Program-made: the position numbers and the translations under genes
Notes under the pieces: generated by a model
Told to the model about the DNA's origin: nothing
Database searches by the model: none
What the model saw: the letters and a program-made list of their open reading frames with translations, nothing else
Shown here: positions 1 to 7,632 of the stretch, one piece after another
How positions within the stretch are numbered: position 1 is the first letter of the stretch
Layout of the letters: each line of letters begins with the position of its first letter
Source of the DNA: Rodentolepis nana
Lineage: Eukaryota > Platyhelminthes > Cestoda > Cyclophyllidea > Hymenolepididae
Length of the DNA: 12,972 nt
Reading direction: 5' to 3'
Assembly: GCA_900617975.1 (NCBI GenBank)
Contig: UZAE01012349.1
Coordinates: 32,266 to 45,237 of the forward strand

Positions 1-400
1 AAAATTGTGCTTCGATAATTAGTGGATTTGCCTGGATCAGTTGGACAAAAATTAATTAGTGAGTGAAAAAAAACTTGAATAGCACAATTCCTTTGCCAAG
101 GCGTACCAATTTGTAAATTTTGAGTGAATTGTTAAGCATGCTGGCATGCTATTCAACCTAAGACTCTTCAAATAAGATCATTTAGAGTTTCTTTTTTTAT
201 AATCTTGGTTAATATTAACATGAAAACGAGTCCATTTTAATAATGTCTGATTATGCTAGTTTCGATTAGGCAGAAATTTGATTCTAAATTCAAGAAAGAA
301 TGGTTAATTTCAAATTTTCCTAGAAAAGCAAATAACTAGGCCCTAAACAGAATAGCCTATTTTGTACGTAGTCGCGTACGCAAAAGCTTGTCCTACCTCA
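1..400. other. 5' flank of the antizyme cluster, no gene seen
   Basis: AT-rich sequence with no reading frame of note. An imperfect inverted repeat sits at about 360-384 (TTTTG/TACG arms pairing with CGTA/CAAAA). It is just upstream of the putative copy 1 promoter but is too short to interpret. Confidence 0.5.
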
Positions 401-412
401 GTGAGTAAGGTG

Positions 413-481
413 ATTGGCTAGTGCTCTATCTGACAAAAGCATCATTGGCTAGAGTCAAGGTCTTAATTTAACCATAAATAA
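413..481 (+). promoter_or_regulatory. putative promoter of antizyme copy 1: two inverted CCAAT boxes and a TATA-like box
   Basis: ATTGGCTAG occurs twice, at 413-421 and 444-452, spaced 31 bp (about three helical turns). ATTGG is the reverse complement of CCAAT, the NF-Y site. A TATA-like ATAAATAAA lies near 474-482, about 50 bp before the ATG at 531. This order and spacing would give a short 5' UTR. Alternatively, the pyrimidine-rich tract ending TTTTGAG just before the ATG could be a splice acceptor. Assignment rests on motif layout only. Confidence 0.35.
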
Positions 482-530
482 ATCGGTTAGGAAATGAACT
501 TTCCCATTTACTTTTCGCTGCATTTTGAGA

Positions 531-1140
531 ATGGAGAAGGATTTTGCGGTACAAAATCGGCCTCACCACTGCTCTATTAGTCCTGGTTCTTGGCCTCGAC
601 CGTATATTTGATGTCTCTTTATCTTCTTCAGGCAGTTCAAGTCCTATAGGGCCCAATCCTAATGATTTTGCTGAGGATAACCAATTTATGGAATCTTTTG
701 GAGTTCGTAATCGACAATTAGATGATTTTAATCTTAATCTGAGCGGAATTAAGACTCCAAAATGTATTGGAGGGATTATTGAAGTAACAAGCCTGACGGA
801 GTCGAATTCGGAGGAAACGATTCTAGCAGCCGGAGAAAGATGTAATTTAGATCAGTGGTTGGTAGTATATGTTAGAGATACCACTACAGCTCTAATCTTT
901 ACCCCGCTTGGATTCAATAGTCTCCCACGTTGTGACCTGACGTCCTGTATGGAATGTCTTGAGAAGTGCGGAATAACCCAACTCATTATTGCGGTACCAA
1001 GTGGGAAAAGAAGCAATCAAATATGCCGAAACCTACTTTTTATTGGTTTCTCGATACTTCCAAAAGATGTCGTGATCAATCGGCTGCCATCGTGGCTTAG
1101 CAAATACCACCTTCTTGTAACCGATTTTATGGACGTGTAA
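531..1140 (+). CDS. OAZ: ornithine decarboxylase antizyme, copy 1 (+1 frameshift gene)
   Basis: The expected product binds ornithine decarboxylase monomers, targets them to the 26S proteasome without ubiquitin and damps polyamine uptake. ORF1 runs from ATG 531 to TGA 609-611 (26 aa, ending PHHCSISPGSWPRPYI). ORF2 is in the +1 frame and resumes at GAT 610-612, giving join(531..608,610..1140), 202 aa. The ORF1 end resembles the animal antizyme leader (mammalian form HCCSNPGPGPRWCS, then D). The body starts DVS. The conserved fold begins near residue 109 (WLVVYV), followed by LTSCMECLE, ITQLIIAVPS and LLFIGFSILPKDV, matching the family pattern W..L..G.L.I..P, S[KR]..F..LLE.AE, F.FLGFE. The first ATG of the 0 frame was chosen. 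The inter-domain linker is about 20 residues longer than in the other copies, and the usual S-[KR] before the LE helix is lost. No intron is needed. The sequence is divergent but undamaged. Confidence 0.87.
591..611 (+). promoter_or_regulatory. +1 programmed ribosomal frameshift site, copy 1 (AUU-UGA-U)
   Basis: In the 0 frame the codons are TGG CCT CGA CCG TAT ATT TGA. Skipping the first T of the stop puts the ribosome on GAT GTC, the start of the antizyme body. Antizyme shift sites are typically NNN-UGA-U (UCC-UGA-U in mammals). Here the P-site codon is AUU (Ile). The 19 nt upstream are almost identical in the three copies. No clear 3' pseudoknot was found by eye. Confidence 0.83.
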
Positions 1141-1765
1141 TAATTTTCCTCATTTTTTGTTACACACTAATACCAAAATAGATCACTCTTTAGTTTTTGC
1201 ATTTATTTGAAATACTGATTTACTGTTTTGCGAACCTAACAATCTGTCTTAATGGTTGAATTTGAGTAATATTGTTTTAAAGAATGCAATTCCCTTTCAA
1301 TTTAAACCATATGACAACTATTTGGATAATTTGCCAATCGATAACCTAAGAAGAATCGACTGATTAGTTTGAATGCGATAATTTTAGCAAATTTGAGTTT
1401 TGGTCATAATTTTGCTTACAAGAGAAACGGTAGGAATTCTTTTAAAATAGGCGTGAGGAGGAATGAACTGTAGTAGGCCGAAGTTAAAGTGTTTCGTTTT
1501 AACTCGATCGAATTTTTGTTTTAACTTCGGGAAAAAGTTATAACATGTATGCCTAGATTCTGTTAGTTCGTGCCGCTACATTAGGACAGTTTTTTTGACT
1601 TGACAGGCTATACATAAAAATTCTGACCAAGTCGAACTGCATTCTATTGTAGGAAATATGTGACAACTTCAAGCCCTTATTTGGGAAAATCACGTTGCGT
1701 TACTAACTTTTATTTAGAATTAGCTACCACCATTAACCAATCTAATTTCAATATGTCTTGAAACC
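1141..1765. other. intergenic spacer after copy 1
   Basis: It holds the 3' UTR of copy 1 and spacer. No canonical AATAAA was found within about 200 bp of the stop, so the polyadenylation site is undetermined. No other gene was seen. Confidence 0.5.
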
Positions 1766-2044
1766 ATGGTGAGCGATAGACATACCCCACGTGTTGCACT
1801 CTGGGCAACGTGTACTCATGCGACAAAAATGTCTGTAAACCGGCAGTGGACTTCTGACTTCAAACTATCATGACCCGACTGCATATCATATTCGACCACT
1901 TCCACAGTACCTGTCTTGCCTTTATCACTGCTCTTGTGTCTGTCTGTCTGTGAACCACTCTTCTTTTCCTCCTTTTGAATTTTTCTCACTTTGATGTCCC
2001 TCCCCCCCTCTGTGAAGTCCGAGGTCAGCTAAAGGGATAATGAT
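1766..2044 (+). repeat. dispersed SINE-like repeat, copy A (diverged, 3' end lost)
   Basis: This stretch aligns along its length with 12,623-12,900 and with the reverse complement of 9,228-9,710. Shared landmarks in order are GATAGAC, CACGTG, GGGCAACGT, a GACTTCTGACTT..AAACTA block, TTCGACCACTTC, a TGTCTGTCTG run (near 1,937-1,950), CTCTTC, TTTGATGTCCC and a final TAAAGGGATAATGAT. It lacks the CATTTGATATAAATAAA tail seen in the other copies, and no flanking duplication was found. It lies between antizyme copies 1 and 2. Confidence 0.75.
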
Positions 2045-2202
2045 TGCTTCTTTGCATTCTTTCAAAAATCAATTATTCGTGATCCTTTAATTCGCTTTTT
2101 GAGATTATAGCACCAAGGATTTTTCTTAATCCAGCACAACGCGCTCAATGACGCTTGCAGTTGGACATAACCAACTACACACGCAGGCAACTTTCGCCTA
2201 TG

Positions 2203-2247
2203 ATTGGTTTATTGTGGGTTAGATTGTGGTGGCAATGCGATAATTGG
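2203..2247 (+). promoter_or_regulatory. paired inverted CCAAT boxes upstream of antizyme copy 2
   Basis: ATTGGT occurs at 2203-2208 and ATTGGT again at 2243-2248, 40 bp apart and 110-155 bp before the ATG at 2357. The arrangement mirrors copy 1. No convincing TATA box follows. A pyrimidine-rich tract (about 2318-2355) sits immediately before the start codon and could be a TOP-like leader or a splice-acceptor tract. Confidence 0.28.
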
Positions 2248-2356
2248 TCAGCAATGAAAAGTAGGGTGTGCAGTATGGACGATGCCTTGTTAGATTACCC
2301 GTCCGTTTCAAAATTGCTTTGTCTTTCTGCTTTTCCTCTCCTGCGGTCTTGTTTTA

Positions 2357-2921
2357 ATGGAATTTCCAAAATGCCGTAGTAATGTAGATAGGCCCCATCC
2401 TTGCTCTCTGAGTCCCGGCTCCTGGCCTCGGCCGTATATTTGATGTCTCCTCGTTGAAGAGTTCGAGTGCTAGCTCCTGCAGTGGCGACGAATTTGACCT
2501 GGATTTGGGTCCTATTCTGAAGTCGTCGAAGATTCCAGATCGAATACGCGTTTTCGAGGTTGTAGATTTGGACTCTCCTGTGTCAAAAGAGGCTATTTCA
2601 TCTGCTAAAGAAGGCCGAGAACGGGCACATTGGGTTGTATTGTATGTTAGAGGCAGTACAACGGCGGTTCTAATTCCACCCCTGGAATCTCACCATAATC
2701 ATGTTTTTACCCGTAGTGGATTAACAGCCTATTTGGAATGGCTGGAGGGGGTTCATATGAGTCAGATTTTGGTGGCCGTGCCATCTAGAGATGGTGAATC
2801 ACTGTGTAAGAAGTTGCTTTTCATGGGTTTCTACATTCTGCCCAGGGAGGCAGTTAATGAACAACTGCCGCCTTGGTGGAGTATGTACACACTTCTTGTA
2901 ACGGATCTCACAGGGTTCTAG
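2357..2921 (+). CDS. OAZ: ornithine decarboxylase antizyme, copy 2 (+1 frameshift gene)
   Basis: ORF1 starts at ATG 2357, the first ATG after an in-frame stop at 2291, and ends at TGA 2441-2443 (28 aa, ending RPHPCSLSPGSWPRPYI). ORF2 continues in the +1 frame from GAT 2442: join(2357..2440,2442..2921), 187 aa. The antizyme core begins near residue 92 with WVVLYVRGSTTAVLIPP, then FTRSGLTAYLEWLEGV, MSQILVAVPSRDGESLCKKL, LFMGFYILP and YTLLVTDL. By hand count 54 of 93 core residues match copy 3. The S-R-S-G..LEWLE stretch corresponds to the S-[KR]-D..LLEFAE motif of animal antizymes. The glutamate usual in FLGFE is a tyrosine here. The variable N-terminal part is acidic and serine-rich. Role as for copy 1; any functional difference is unknown. 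Confidence 0.9.
2423..2443 (+). promoter_or_regulatory. +1 programmed ribosomal frameshift site, copy 2 (AUU-UGA-U)
   Basis: The 0-frame codons are TGG CCT CGG CCG TAT ATT TGA, and the +1 frame resumes GAT GTC TCC. It differs from copy 1 at one base across the 19-nt element TGGCCTCGGCCGTATATTT. A small hairpin (CTCG pairing with CGAG, loop TTGAAGAGTT) starts a few bases after the stop. It might belong to a 3' stimulator, but its stability is unproven. Confidence 0.83.
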
Positions 2922-2958
2922 TGTATACCCTACCACTGAACCGTTTTCTTTTACTTCT

Positions 2959-2977
2959 AATAAAAAAAGCAAATAAA
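2959..2977 (+). terminator. polyadenylation signals of antizyme copy 2
   Basis: Two AATAAA hexamers, at 2959-2964 and 2972-2977, lie 38-51 bp after the stop codon. They are followed by a T/G-rich stretch containing TGTTTTTTGTT (about 3000-3011), as expected for a downstream element. This gives a short 3' UTR. Confidence 0.6.
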
Positions 2978-3630
2978 TTGTGATTTCGTTTGACAAATAC
3001 TGTTTTTTGTTCATTCTAAATGGCTAATTTGCGGCCTGTGCGGGATTAGTCATATTTGGAGCTGTTGCTCAATTTTTCTGGATCACACGATAAGAGGTCA
3101 TTTGAAGTTTTGAGCTAATTCATATCCCCAAAATACTGATTTAATAATAACACTTAATAGACTGTAGTTGAAAAGAGATATAAAACAATTTTTTGTCGAA
3201 TCGCTACAATGGGAGTTTCGGGACCAGAAAAAGGGCTTTTAAAAACTGTTTTGTACCACATAGGAGGTAGATAGATGAGCATGTCATAGCTTATTGTTGT
3301 ACCAATCCTATGCAAATGTTCTTCGCTAGAGGCAAATGCTAATAGTGCACGGTTCAATATTAATGGGAATAACTTCCATTTCATATTTGAATGGGCTCAT
3401 AGTATGTTAATCGAGCAAAGAAATTAGGAATAGAAGTTGGATTTTGTTATAGAACCTTTTTTATTGATGCAATCAAACGCGATAATCTGTAGAAGTTCTC
3501 CCCCCCATTTTGAAAATCTAAGGTGTAATCTGAGAGATGAAATTTATTACGTTAAAATCAAGGGCACTTATTTTCATTAATAAAGGTTGTGGAGAGCACA
3601 TCTCTGAACCGAAGGAACTCATTGCTCTCT

Positions 3631-3645
3631 AGAACTTTCTGGAAC
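3631..3645. promoter_or_regulatory. heat-shock-element-like motif
   Basis: The sequence AGAACTTTCTGGAAC fits three alternating nGAAn/nTTCn units exactly. Further GAA-type pentamers lie just upstream (GAACCGAAGGAAC, about 3606-3618). There is no obvious target gene within 2 kb downstream, so this may be chance. Confidence 0.2.
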
Positions 3646-4356
3646 GGGTGACGTGCCACTGTTCCCCAGGCATCAAGTGCAGCCATACTGCTGATCGTGT
3701 TAGGGATCAAGTGAGATCACTAGTTCAAAGGCCTCTCAGCCAATCAATAATAAATAGTCACTGCGCGGACAACGTGGTCAAACTCGTAATTAATTGACTA
3801 AGCTCAGTGACATCGATACAGCCACAATAAACACCTTTCACCGTTTCCTCGATATTGCTGAGGTGCATTAGAAAATTTCGGGATAATTCCTCACTAGTCT
3901 ATTTTGAAATGAATATGCCTTATGTGTGTAGCATCCACAACAAGGCGTCATCAAATTGACTTGAATTAAGTAATTACTGAATAATAATCAATTATTAATT
4001 TTATTTAGTACCATTTTTATATGCGAATGTAAATTTATTTAATTTGGATTTAGAAGGGTCAAATAAATGAAAGCTCAAATCTTTTGGGAAGAATAATCCC
4101 CCTGTAGAGGATTGCTATCTTAATAAAGCCTTGACTTAAGTCTCAGAAACCTCTATGATAGATTCTTCTATTTACCGAGTCTTCCAGAAGGAAGAGCCGT
4201 ATCACTCAAACATTTATTCACTCAATAAGGATAGCGAATTGCGTTCATCAGGAAAAGCTTAATCATACAAAATGGCCGACTTCAAAAAACAAACGCAGGC
4301 TTTCTATTGGCCATTAACTGTGCTTCTCCGCAGCCAATCCGCGTGCGAGGTTGTAC

Positions 4357-4382
4357 GGCGCACTTTAAGCCTAGTGTGCGCC
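4357..4382. repeat. GC-rich inverted repeat
   Basis: The arms GGCGCAC (4357-4363) and GTGCGCC (4376-4382) enclose a 12-nt loop. It is conspicuously GC- and CpG-rich in an AT-rich spacer. Function unknown. Confidence 0.35.
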
Positions 4383-5978
4383 TGCGATGAAATGTCCCAC
4401 ACCCCTGGTCACAGATTAACGATGAACCAACTAATCTAATAAATTCCCCTATTGTTTCTCAAGTCTATATTCTACTCTCGTCTCTAACTCCCCTCTAAGC
4501 AAACTCTCAAAATTCCGTTAATTCTTGTTCTAGCCTAAATAGTTGTGCTCAGACACTCGACGGTTTTAAAACTCCTACCAAATTAGGGAAAACTGTTAAG
4601 CGTCTCTTGAGAACAGGTCTTTCGATATCCCATTCCTGCTGGTAGTAGGAAGTGCTAAGTGTGTTCTGCCATCGATTTACTGAAAATATCATCTCTAACT
4701 ACGAACAATGTATTTAAATAAGTGGCAATGTAGATAATTATTGATCCAAAAGATTACTTATGCATTTTCTGCATTTATGTATTTTTAGCTGACGGTTGGA
4801 ACGCACATAATTAGTACTAATTTACCGCAGATACTGTTAATCCTATCATCCTAAAACCTTGCATTTACACTTGCTATGGGCAAAAAATCACTTCCTCCAA
4901 TCGACTAGCTGAGTATGTACAATTATCGAGCATATTCTCATCTAAAGCGTTTAAGAGGGGAGCATTGTGGCGTACACAATCCGCTCATGTAAAATGTCCA
5001 CGCAAACCTTTTGGAGTGTGCGGCCGCACGTGCAGAGCATTGCTCAGATAATTTGCTATCAGTGTTCACTCAAGTTATGCTGATTTATTTGAGAACTAAT
5101 CATGCTTACCAACACCATAATTGGCAATAAACATTTCGATTGCAACATGTTTACCTTCTCCCTACCATCGCGATTGCTCTTCCAACTTGGAAGATCTGCT
5201 ATAGAGATTTCTGTGTATAGTCAAGGTTAATTGGTATAGCATATCCGGTACACGTACTTGAAGTGGTTAAAATGTATGGGGATGATAGCAACATTAACTA
5301 TAACGGAGAAGAGTCTAAGAAATATTTTACAGTTTAAGCTATCTTATTTAGCATTTATACCAGTTTTCTAATAAGACCTTAAATAACTATTTCGGATGAA
5401 GAAACTAAACATATCATTCTATTATCAATGGCTGGGCACGTGAGCCGAAATTGCACTACTAAACATGGTTTCCTTGAGTAAATATACAAGGGCTGCTAAG
5501 GCATTGAAATTCTGAAATAAAAAGAGGAAGATTGAGCGATAGTAATTAAATAACTTGATTTAAAGCGAAATTTAGTCATTAATCTTAATTGATTCTTCTG
5601 CTTAGCCCATTATAGAGAATGAGACTACCATTTTGAACTGACTTAAACGTTACACATGTATAATAATTTTTTACGTTTTATTAAATAAGAAAAATAAAAC
5701 AAGTTTGAGTTGTGAAGGTTATCGTTTCACCGTAGACAAAATAACCAGGGCGCTATAAAATAATTAAAACTTAGTAATCTATAATTCTTGATTGGACATT
5801 TAGAATGAAACTTAAAGTCCAGAATAAATCAAGCGAAAAAATAATAAAAACTATAAAGTGAAGTTTTAAAAGATTTTTTGTTCAAAAAATATTTTTGACA
5901 ATTGTTTAAATTTATAATAGTAGCTATTTAGGTCGTTGCGGTAGTCATTCGGCTTGTTTCTGAGCTGTATTGTTGGCA

Positions 5979-6555
5979 ATGCATTCCGGCTTTATGATTT
6001 TTGAAGATTCTAAGAGTGAGAATGAGGAGCGGCCACATCCGTGCTCTTTGAGTCGCGGTTCATGGCCTCGGCCTTATATTTAGCCTCTGTTCATCGGAAA
6101 GTTCTACCCCTGCATCCAGTCGCGAAGACTTGAATAGCTACGCTAATTCCGAAGTTTCTCTTTATTCATCAGAGAAACCCAAATCGGTAGTGGTGGTGAA
6201 GGTAAAGGATCCTGGCTCGTTGGCTTCTATGGAGGCGGTACTGGTGGCGGAAGGAAAGCGTGTTGCCAGTCAGTGGTTGGTTGTCTACGTCGAAGGCAGC
6301 ACTACGTCAATTCTTCTACCTCCTCGGACAGCAAGTACCGAAAAAGGCTTTTCTCGAAGCGGATTTACGTCATGTTTGGAGTGGCTGGAGTGTGTCGGAA
6401 TGAGCCAAGTTATTATTGCTGTGCCCTCAGGTGATGGAGAGTCACTATGCAAGAGCTTGCTTTTCCTTGGATTCTCAATGTTGCCGAAGGATGTAACTGC
6501 TGAACAACTCCCAAGTTGGCTTGGAGGATATATTTTACTTATAACTGATTTGTAA
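5979..6555 (+). CDS. OAZ: ornithine decarboxylase antizyme, copy 3 (+1 frameshift gene with UAG at the shift site)
   Basis: ORF1 starts at ATG 5979 (purine at -3, in-frame stop at 5961) and ends at TAG 6081-6083. It is 34 aa and ends RPHPCSLSRGSWPRPYI; an in-frame second ATG at 5994 would give 29 aa. ORF2 continues in the +1 frame from AGC 6082: join(5979..6080,6082..6555), 191 aa. The core begins near residue 99: WLVVYVEGSTTSILLPP, FSRSGFTSCLEWLECVG, MSQVIIAVPSGDGESLCKSL, LFLGFSMLPKDV, LPSWLGGYILLITDL. This copy keeps the family pattern best (S-R..F..LEWLE and FLGF). Unlike copies 1 and 2, the 0-frame stop is UAG and the first +1 codon is Ser, not Asp. The +1 frame is open through the junction, so the arrangement is intact. 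Whether UAG supports efficient shifting here is unknown. Confidence 0.88.
6063..6083 (+). promoter_or_regulatory. +1 frameshift site, copy 3 (AUU-UAG-C variant)
   Basis: The 0-frame codons are TGG CCT CGG CCT TAT ATT TAG, and the +1 frame resumes AGC CTC. The upstream element differs from copy 2 at one base. Continuing in frame 0 past the UAG meets another stop after 17 codons, so simple readthrough cannot make the body. Only a +1 shift (or equivalent) joins the two frames. Confidence 0.78.
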
Positions 6556-7079
6556 TTGTTCTGTTAGCATATATATTTTTTTGGTCGTATTGTAGTATTT
6601 TTGGTTATTCGTTGCATTAACTGTTTTGGTGTTTAGCTGTGTTATGAAGTTGGGGTTGGATTTAGAGGCATTGGGCCTTTGAGGAGCCATTTTTTCTTAT
6701 CTACCGCTGGGTTCCTATTGATTTAGCCTACTGTCTTCAACAATTAATTGTGCTATTTCAGTTGAGTGTGTCTTTTGGTGAAAGTAGTCTAAATATATAG
6801 TGATTTTATTCTTATTTTGATACATATTGTGCCCAACACGGATGGTGTTTTGATTTCATGGAATTATACAAATCGCCTCTGATTGTTTCCCCAATTCCTA
6901 TATTTGTTCTCCACTATAGTTACTTGCATATATTGTGCACTGATAATTTCTCTTTTTATTCGTACTTGATGTTAGTTCTCAAAGTGAGTGAGCTTTGATT
7001 GACTAATTGGAGGCATGTAAATAAATTACTATTTAGATATCATGGTAGATATTATATTTTACATAAACTTCCAATTGAA
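6556..7079. other. T/G-rich spacer between copy 3 and the antizyme pseudogene
   Basis: It holds the 3' UTR of copy 3. The + strand is noticeably rich in T and G. No AATAAA was seen close to the stop; an AATATA variant lies at about 6792-6797. Short resemblances to antizyme segments occur here but are not in consistent spacing, so they are not called. Confidence 0.4.
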
Positions 7080-7632
7080 ATGCAGTTTTGTTTCTTCCGG
7101 TTCCGTTTTGAACTTTGGGGTACGGGAAATATTCTTTCGATTACTGTGTTGACGGTGCGATTAGGAATAACTCGCGTTATAATTGAACTTATTTTAGGCT
7201 TAGAATTATCGTTCAGATTTTATCCAGTCTGTATGGGCTTACTTCCAGCCTAGTATTCTATCAATAGCTCAAGTTATTTCGTAGATTTGATGCAGTGAAT
7301 TGAACGAGTTCATTAGAATCTTATTATTCTGTGGATGTTGCCGATTAACATATTAGTGTGTTCAGTCATAGGTCACAAGTTCAGTGATCAGTGAACGGAA
7401 TGACAAGTTGTACTGATTAAGTCCGGTTACTGGTGGGTGGTAGTGGAAAGACTTCTTTATAACGTGACTTTATAGTGCTATTCCTCATCCCAATATGAGC
7501 GCTTGAATATGCATTTAAAACTGAGATGAAGTCGTTTGCTGGAAAGTTATACATTCAGAGGGCTTGACATTCTCCAAAGATGTCGTACTTTCATAATGGT
7601 AATTTTTCACTTTCTTGACTTAGAAGCTACCG
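7080..7632 (+). pseudogene. decayed fourth antizyme copy
   Basis: Short blocks match the intact copies in the right order and near-correct spacing. ATGCA then TTCCGG then TTTTGAA (7080-7111) resemble the copy 3 start. TCGCG-TT and CTTATTTTAG (7173-7197) resemble its TCGCGGTT..CTTATATTTAG shift site. ATCCAGTC (7222-7229) lies 27 nt after the TAG, against 33 in copy 3. ACGT (7462) to ATGAGC (7495) is 33 nt in both. TGC (7537) to GATGTC (7579) is 42 nt in both. CCAAAGATGTCGT resembles copy 1 CCAAAAGATGTCGT. In the conserved frame 7462-7600 reads D..C.K.....G.....KDV but carries several stops (TGA, TAA). The upstream half has indels. It is closest to copy 3 because its leader also has TAG. It is called a pseudogene because no frame is maintained. 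Confidence 0.62.

Larger units (their letters stand above)
3012..5905. other. long intergenic spacer between copies 2 and 3
   Basis: About 2.9 kb with no reading frame that looks like a gene; short open frames are expected by chance. It contains a heat-shock-element-like motif (3631-3645), a GC-rich inverted repeat (4357-4382), overlapping palindromes (5018-5033) and an AT-rich palindrome TCAAAAAATATTTTTGA (5882-5898). No fragment of the dispersed repeat and no antizyme relic was recognised. Confidence 0.45.

Noticed and set aside
3360..3400. GGAATAAC..TCAT stretch resembling the copy 1 GITQLII coding region.
   Set aside because: Neither flank continues the similarity.
6560..7000. Possible nuclear copy of mitochondrial DNA, because the strand is T/G-rich.
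   Set aside because: No recognisable mitochondrial protein or rRNA segment in any frame tried, including with UGA read as Trp.
6999..7253. Open frame of 84 codons (+).
   Set aside because: It starts with TTG, overlaps the 5' part of the relic and matches no family. The peptide resemblance to antizyme is in the wrong place.
6858..7260. A first reading of the relic antizyme, using ATGGAATT (6858), TATATTTG (6899), TTTCTCTTTTTATTC (6947) and a GITRVII-like peptide (about 7164).
   Set aside because: Spacing between these blocks does not fit the intact copies, and the alignment starting at 7080 has much better spacing. The matches are probably chance in T-rich DNA.
7370..7394. AGGTCA-CA-AGTTCA nuclear-receptor-like direct repeat followed by TCAGTGA twice.
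   Set aside because: Short motifs inside the antizyme relic with no supporting context.
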